From contig PQWQ01000013.1 of assembly GCA_002943765.1 (NCBI GenBank), forward strand, positions 620,001 to 684,000: 64,000 bases of DNA, in the 5' to 3' direction. Every line of letters begins with the position of its first letter. The first letter of the stretch is position 1. The stretch is from Psoroptes ovis (taxonomy: Eukaryota; Arthropoda; Arachnida; Sarcoptiformes; Psoroptidae). The notes under the pieces were generated by a model, which worked only from the letters and a program-made list of their open reading frames with translations, did no database searches and was not told the origin of the DNA. The position numbers and the translations under genes were made by a program. Of the stretch, positions 59,744 through 64,000 are shown in pieces.

Positions 59744-62266
59744 AACACATGCAAATATTTTCGTGTATCATATTTTTATATGATTTTCAGTTTTTTTCCT
59801 ATTTTAGATCATGATTATATAATGAATTATTAATTGATTCATTCACTTTTGGCTCAAAAAAATTTTTTTTGTTCTTCTCTGAATTCGACCATTGGCCACA
59901 AGCTTAAAAGCGTATAAAACTAGAAAAAGTTGTATGAATAATAATAATAATAATAATAAAATTCAAATTTCAAAAGTTCAAATTATGATCATCCTGATAT
60001 TAAAAGTAAAACCTGAAAAAACGAGCGATATTCGTGATATCGACACGCAATCATTGTTATTAAATGAATTTTTTTCAGATTAAAATTTATGCAATTCAAA
60101 ATGAATGTAGAATTGTTTCTCGATTCTAAAATATTTTCAGTTTTTTTTGGCTTGATCGTATGGCATTTGGTGGAATTTGGCAAAATCCTTAATTGAGTCA
60201 GTTTTCCTTTTTCTGTTATGATTCATACACTTTTTTCTGTTATGTAGAAACATATGGTAGAATCAAAGTTGGTCTGGATCTGAATTTTTAATTTTTTTTC
60301 CCAAATAATTTTGATCAAATGGTTTTTTTTTTCGTTGAAATCAATAACAATTATCAACTCCACCTTTTTTCGATTTTTGAAATTGTGACACTAATTTTCA
60401 ATTTTTTTCGTTTCTCAATTGAATAAAAATTTTGTTCTTTATTTCGCTCATTTCATAATTGATAAACGGAAAATCATTATTTTCTGTTATTGAAAATCAA
60501 TGAAAAAATAAAAATGGCAATAATAATTGAAAAAAAAATGAATTTCCATGCCATTGAACCAGGCAGTAACAATATACAAAAGAAAAACGATGAAGGAATG
60601 AAGGAAAAAATGTCGAAATTTTAATTGAAAATTGAAATCGATCGTATTTTTTTTGTATGTAAAATGAAAATTGAATGAAAAATGTAATTAAATTCATTTG
60701 TGAATCAATCAATTGATTGATTTCAATTTTGATTTATGATCGAATTTTTTTTTGTTTCCTCATTTCTCCGTGCTTGCATACATTCTCAAGCACTAAACGA
60801 GCTTTGGAACCAACGAATTTTCAATTGAAACAAAAATATGTTAAAATTGATTTTCCTATTGAATGTTGCCATCGAAGCCGATGAATGTTTTTCAGTGTAT
60901 GCTTTACAGAATTAAAACTTATGATGAAAACAAGTCAAAAAACATGTGAAATTACAATGTATTCGAACAATGATTTTTCGATTCTTTCCTCGACATCATT
61001 CCTTGAATAATCAAAGTCCCAGTCATTAGCTTTGTTAGACTGAAGACGTTTTCCATTTTGCCTCTCTGAAGTGAAAAAAAATAAAAATTTCACTTTAGTG
61101 TATTCTGAATATCTTGACATTTTACCTTTAGTTGTGATTTACATTCTTTTCTGTGATCGAAACAAGTTGAAAGTCACGTATTTTAACAACAAAACTTGCA
61201 AATAATTCCTTTATCACAACAACCTTGGCAATTTTATCGCATTTGAAAAAAATGAAAATTTTCCCAGTCTTTCTTCAACACAAACAATAGAGCAGCATGA
61301 ATAATAAAGACAAGTAAACACTTTTTCGATAAGGACCAAGGTCAGCCCAAAAAACATTTTTACGCACCAAAACTTTGAAAAATTCTTATTTAAACACAAA
61401 GTTCGTGGCGAATTTGGTTTAGTTTTAAAGTTTACAAGTTGCTCAAACTTGTCTCTTAGCAAGTAGCCACGACGTAAGTACACATTTTTTTTCGAAATTT
61501 TTTTTTGTATAAGTTCAATTTTTTTTTTAATTCTTTAAAAACAGAATAAATAAATTCCATAGTTTTCATTTTGTCACAAGACACTCTCCATATTATTTGA
61601 TACACCTTGATTACTTTAATTCGTGAAAATGGGCAAAAGGAAAGGTAAAAAGAAATCGAAAAAAAGTCGGCGCACCTCGAAAAACTCCAAATCAACCAAT
61701 AAACCTGAGACCCAGCATTCATCAGATCCTCAAATGGATGAAAACAATCCATCATCATCCACGATGATGACGTGTCATGTAATGGATATTTCAGATTACA
61801 TCTCCACACTGGATTTTGAAGAATGTACAGACCTGATCCATGATTGTTTATCTGCAGACCCAGATATAATTCCGGAATATCTAGATGTAATTGTAATGGC
61901 ACTCGGCCAAATGCGTGAAATTTTGGAATTGATGAAAAACATGGATATCGAATAATTATTTCAGATCTTTGATATTATAGAAATTTGATTTTAATTTTTT
62001 TTTTCTGAACTCAATGCAATAAATCTTGAATTTTTTTCTATATTCAAAATCATTAAATTTTACCATATTTCAGAAACATTTTACTAAATATTTTTCTCTT
62101 ACCATTATTTTCAATGTATTTCCTATTATGCGGAAAAAATAAATATTTGCGGATTGTCATAATTATCTTAATGATTGTTGGATAATGTTATCATCAAATA
62201 TTGCTGGAAAAAATTGAAAATAAAAAAACAAATAAATGCAGGATATGGCCATTCAACTCCGGCAAC
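57052..62266 (+). CDS. TASK-family two-pore-domain K+ channel, 5' part (two exons in window)
   Basis: Background (leak) potassium channel of the plasma membrane, KCNK3/KCNK9 (TASK-1/3) type. Exons seen are 57052-57334 and the microexon 62242-62266; the rest lies beyond the right edge. MKRQNIRTLSLIVCTFTYLL opens the protein and is nearly invariant in TASK channels, fixing the start. M1 spans residues 8-27, the extracellular cap loop follows with the glycosylation site Asn53 (NMS), and the first pore helix is GAFYFATTVLTTIG. The filter GYGH sits at 95-98, so His98 has the same number as the external pH-sensing His of vertebrate TASK-1. Missing here are M2, M3, the second pore and M4. The intron inside the first filter glycine is a conserved position in K2P genes. 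The 4.9-kb intron holds another gene at 61545-61955. Confidence 0.93.
59406..59434. repeat. (GT)n microsatellite
   Basis: Twenty-nine bases of uninterrupted TG repeat. Its complement, an (AC)n tract of similar length, lies 277 bases downstream. Confidence 0.95.
59712..59741. repeat. (AC)n microsatellite
   Basis: Thirty bases of uninterrupted AC repeat, able to pair with the GT tract at 59406-59434 in a transcript of the TASK intron. Confidence 0.95.
61474..61544 (+). other. Probable 71-nt intron in the 5' UTR of the nested gene
   Basis: The donor CGAC|GTAAGT and the acceptor TTTAAAAACAG|AATAAA bound a T-rich stretch of typical short-intron size. It lies 84 bases before the ATG of the nested gene at 61629. 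Inferred from splice consensus only. Confidence 0.45.
61629..61955 (+). CDS. Small unrecognised gene nested in the TASK intron (108 aa)
   Basis: ATG at 61629 to TAA at 61953-61955 on the same strand as the host channel. Residues 1-22 are strongly basic (MGKRKGKKKSKKSRRTSKNS), like a nuclear or nucleolar signal; 23-47 are a polar Ser/Asn/Gln linker. Residues 48-108 are acidic and probably helical (for example DFEECTDLIHDCLSADPDII and VIVMALGQMREILELMKNMD). The composition is far less repetitive than that of surrounding frames. A probable spliced 5' UTR precedes it, and AATAAA at 62018-62023 follows the stop by 62 bases, so it has the parts of a separate gene. I do not recognise a family; the first ORF of a transposon is an alternative, but no flanking repeats are visible. 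A GTG six bases upstream extends the frame but is not a likely start. Confidence 0.55.
   Translation: MGKRKGKKKSKKSRRTSKNSKSTNKPETQHSSDPQMDENNPSSSTMMTCHVMDISDYISTLDFEECTDLIHDCLSADPDIIPEYLDVIVMALGQMREILELMKNMDIE
62018..62023 (+). promoter_or_regulatory. Polyadenylation signal of the nested gene
   Basis: AATAAA 62 bases after the stop of the 108-aa gene and about 220 bases before the TASK microexon. If used in the host transcript it would also end TASK pre-mRNA before the filter exon. Confidence 0.45.
62242..62266 (+). CDS. TASK channel microexon (25 nt) with the selectivity filter
   Basis: Acceptor aaatgcag ends at 62241 and donor GTAAGT starts at 62267. Joined to the single G left by exon 1, the 25 bases read G-Y-G-H-S-T-P-A and two bases of Thr. 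This is the first selectivity filter and the segment after it in TASK channels (GYGHSTP in arthropod members). Phases fit exactly: 1 in, 2 out. Because the length is not a multiple of three, skipping it would remove the filter and break the frame. No third exon could be recognised before the window ends. Confidence 0.87.
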
Positions 62267-64000
62267 GTAAGTATAATTATTTGCATTTCCATTCATATTA
62301 AGAAGTCAGAAACACAATATGAAGTATTTCATTATATTTCCCAATTCACTTATCAATTTCATGTGTTTTCCAACAAACAAATAAATACGAGGAAAAATTC
62401 ATTTCAGTGAATAGAAACATTTGTTTGATATGAATATTTCATTTCTTCTTTGTGTTTGATATAAATAGAATAGAATTGAGAAATATAAAATGAATTTGAA
62501 TCAATGATATGATATGAAATGAAAATAATGTCAAAAATTCTTCATTTTTTTCGCTTCTAATGACGATTGTGTTTGTGTATGATTAACGCAGAAAAAACAA
62601 AAAAAAAAAAAAAATATGAAAATGTAATAATGATATCAGTAATGGATGAGAAATAGAATAAAATAAGAGAAATTCTTATCTTATGTGAAGCATGAAAGAA
62701 AATGAAATAAAAATAAAAGAAAATAAATTGATATAAATACATTATGAAAAAATAATAATAAAAAACTAAGAAAAGTCATAACATATACTTTGACATTATT
62801 TTTTATACAATAATGTTTTTTCATTATCATAATTTTTCCACTTGGAATTTCATAATTCAATAATTTTCACTAATTTAGATGTAAAAAAAATGAGTGGAAT
62901 GAAATGAAATGAAACCAAATAAAGAAATGAAAATTTATTCATTATTTGCCTTCTTTCTTCTAAGAAATGAAATTTATATTCATTTCCAATTTAAACATAG
63001 TCATTATTTCATTAATTATCAATTGATTGATTATTTGATCATTAATAATGATATTATTTCTATATTATTTGGTAATGTTTTTATTTGAAAAACCAATTTT
63101 ACTTTAATTTTCAAACACTAAATTCATGATTATTATATTCACGTATTTTTCATTTTTTTCATTCATTCATTCATTCATTCTGAAGCATCAAATTACTTTG
63201 AAAAGAATATAAGAAAAAAAATATATGTTCGCTATGTAATAGTAATTTGAATTTTGATATGATGACTGTTCATGATCATAATCATCATCATCATCATATT
63301 CACATGTTCATTCATTTATTATTTTCATTATTTATTTGTATTCATTAGTGCCAAAAATATTGATTCCATTTTCATTTTTATCAATTTTTATATATCATTG
63401 AATATTTGAATCTAATGAATATATAAGAAACAAAAACGAATGAATTCCACAAAAAAATTGATATCAAATAACAAAATTTGATCAAATTTCTTTTTCCGAT
63501 AATTTTTTCAAATATAAATTCTCGATGAGAATAAAAAAAAATATTGATATGATTTGTGCTATTTGTCAATTTTTCTTATTTTTTTACAGTCAATAATTCC
63601 AGTCAATATTAATTTGTTGATCTTAATTTACTTTGATTTATTCGTTCATTCATTCATCCATTGATGTCATTTTTGTTCAAAGAAAAATTCTGATTCGTTA
63701 GCCAATTTTCATGAATTTTCAACTATTTTCCTTAACATGATTTTTATTTTTATTTTTTTTCACTCATTACGGAGAATTAACCATTGAAAATCCTTATCTA
63801 TCCTTGAAGAAGATAAGGTAATTTACCCAGAAAAAGTGAATAACTTTTGAGAAAAATTTTTCTCAGTTAATGAGAAATCCATGTTTTAACCACTTTTAAC
63901 TCCATGTTTCATACTTGAAAATTTTACGAATCATCTTTACCACTTATTCCCATTTGTTTCATGATTTCATTTTGAAAAAAAAATTTCATTTATTTATTCA
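62267..64000 (+). other. TASK intron 2, start
   Basis: Begins with the microexon donor. I searched for the exon coding for M2 (the GIPLGLVMFQSIGER-like stretch) and found nothing, so it should lie past the right edge. (CATT)n near 63160-63180 is the only clear repeat. Confidence 0.65.

Larger units (their letters stand above)
57335..61473 (+). other. TASK intron, first part
   Basis: A/T-rich intron sequence with a (GT)n tract at 59406-59434 and an (AC)n tract at 59712-59741, plus T16 and A18 runs at 58049-58064 and 58170-58187. From about 60930 to 61480 the composition becomes less biased and minus-strand frames look more protein-like (see findings). Confidence 0.7.

Noticed and set aside
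61456..61902. 148-codon minus-strand frame
   Set aside because: Longer than the nested gene's frame but covers its antisense and an intron; it shows no domain, while the plus-strand frame has start, 5' splice and polyadenylation signals.
1..64000. tRNA, rRNA, snRNA, conserved microRNA and CRISPR signals
   Set aside because: I looked for tRNA B-box-like GGTTCGA strings, common microRNA seeds in context and regularly spaced repeats, and found none; the genome is eukaryotic, so CRISPR is not expected.

Overview
This is a eukaryotic, strongly AT-rich window (mostly A/T runs and ATC/ATT/TTA-type simple repeats) with intron-bearing genes. Gene content suggests an arthropod, probably an astigmatid mite: a chymotrypsin-fold protease resembling mite group 3/6/9 digestive enzymes, a big-brain-like aquaporin with a Gln/Asn-rich tail, and a TASK-type potassium channel. 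The mite assignment is an inference from protein style and base composition, not from a search.

Layout. (1) 5489-22445, + strand: the C-terminal half of a big-brain-like aquaporin in four exons (5489-5729, 14018-14098, 15602-15932, 21757-22445). The exons match in phase and are separated by introns of 8.3, 1.5 and 5.8 kb; the N-terminal exons lie left of the window. (2) 29007-30035, - strand: a complete two-exon secreted serine protease of 301 aa with an intact catalytic triad and an unusual S1 pocket. (3) 31829-33375, - strand: a 5'-truncated non-LTR retrotransposon carrying the rest of its reverse transcriptase and an RNase H domain in one open frame, flanked by a perfect 13-bp target duplication. 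A second copy, only its last ~145 bp, sits at 42104-42250 on the + strand with its own target duplication. (4) 34190-35185, - strand: an intronless 331-aa single-pass membrane protein that I do not recognise. (5) 57052-62266 and beyond, + strand: a TASK-family two-pore K+ channel. Exon 1 stops inside the first selectivity filter; the filter itself (GYGH) is on a 25-nt microexon at 62242-62266; the rest lies right of the window. (6) 61545-61955, + strand: a small unrecognised gene (108 aa) nested in the large TASK intron, with a probable spliced 5' UTR and its own polyadenylation signal.

Mobile elements beyond the retrotransposon are very small: an 80-bp mariner-type palindrome at 7808-7887 with TA duplication, an 83-bp piggyBac-type element at 54051-54133 with TTAA duplication, and a degraded hAT-like piece near 41071-41165. 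About three quarters of the window, including 22.4-29.0 kb and 35.2-56.7 kb, shows no convincing coding sequence. It holds microsatellites, homopolymer tracts, several perfect short hairpins and one good TATA/initiator promoter candidate at about 36.97 kb.

The genes do not form a pathway. They are independent neighbours: an epithelial or neurogenic channel, a digestive-type protease, a membrane protein of unknown role and a background K+ channel.
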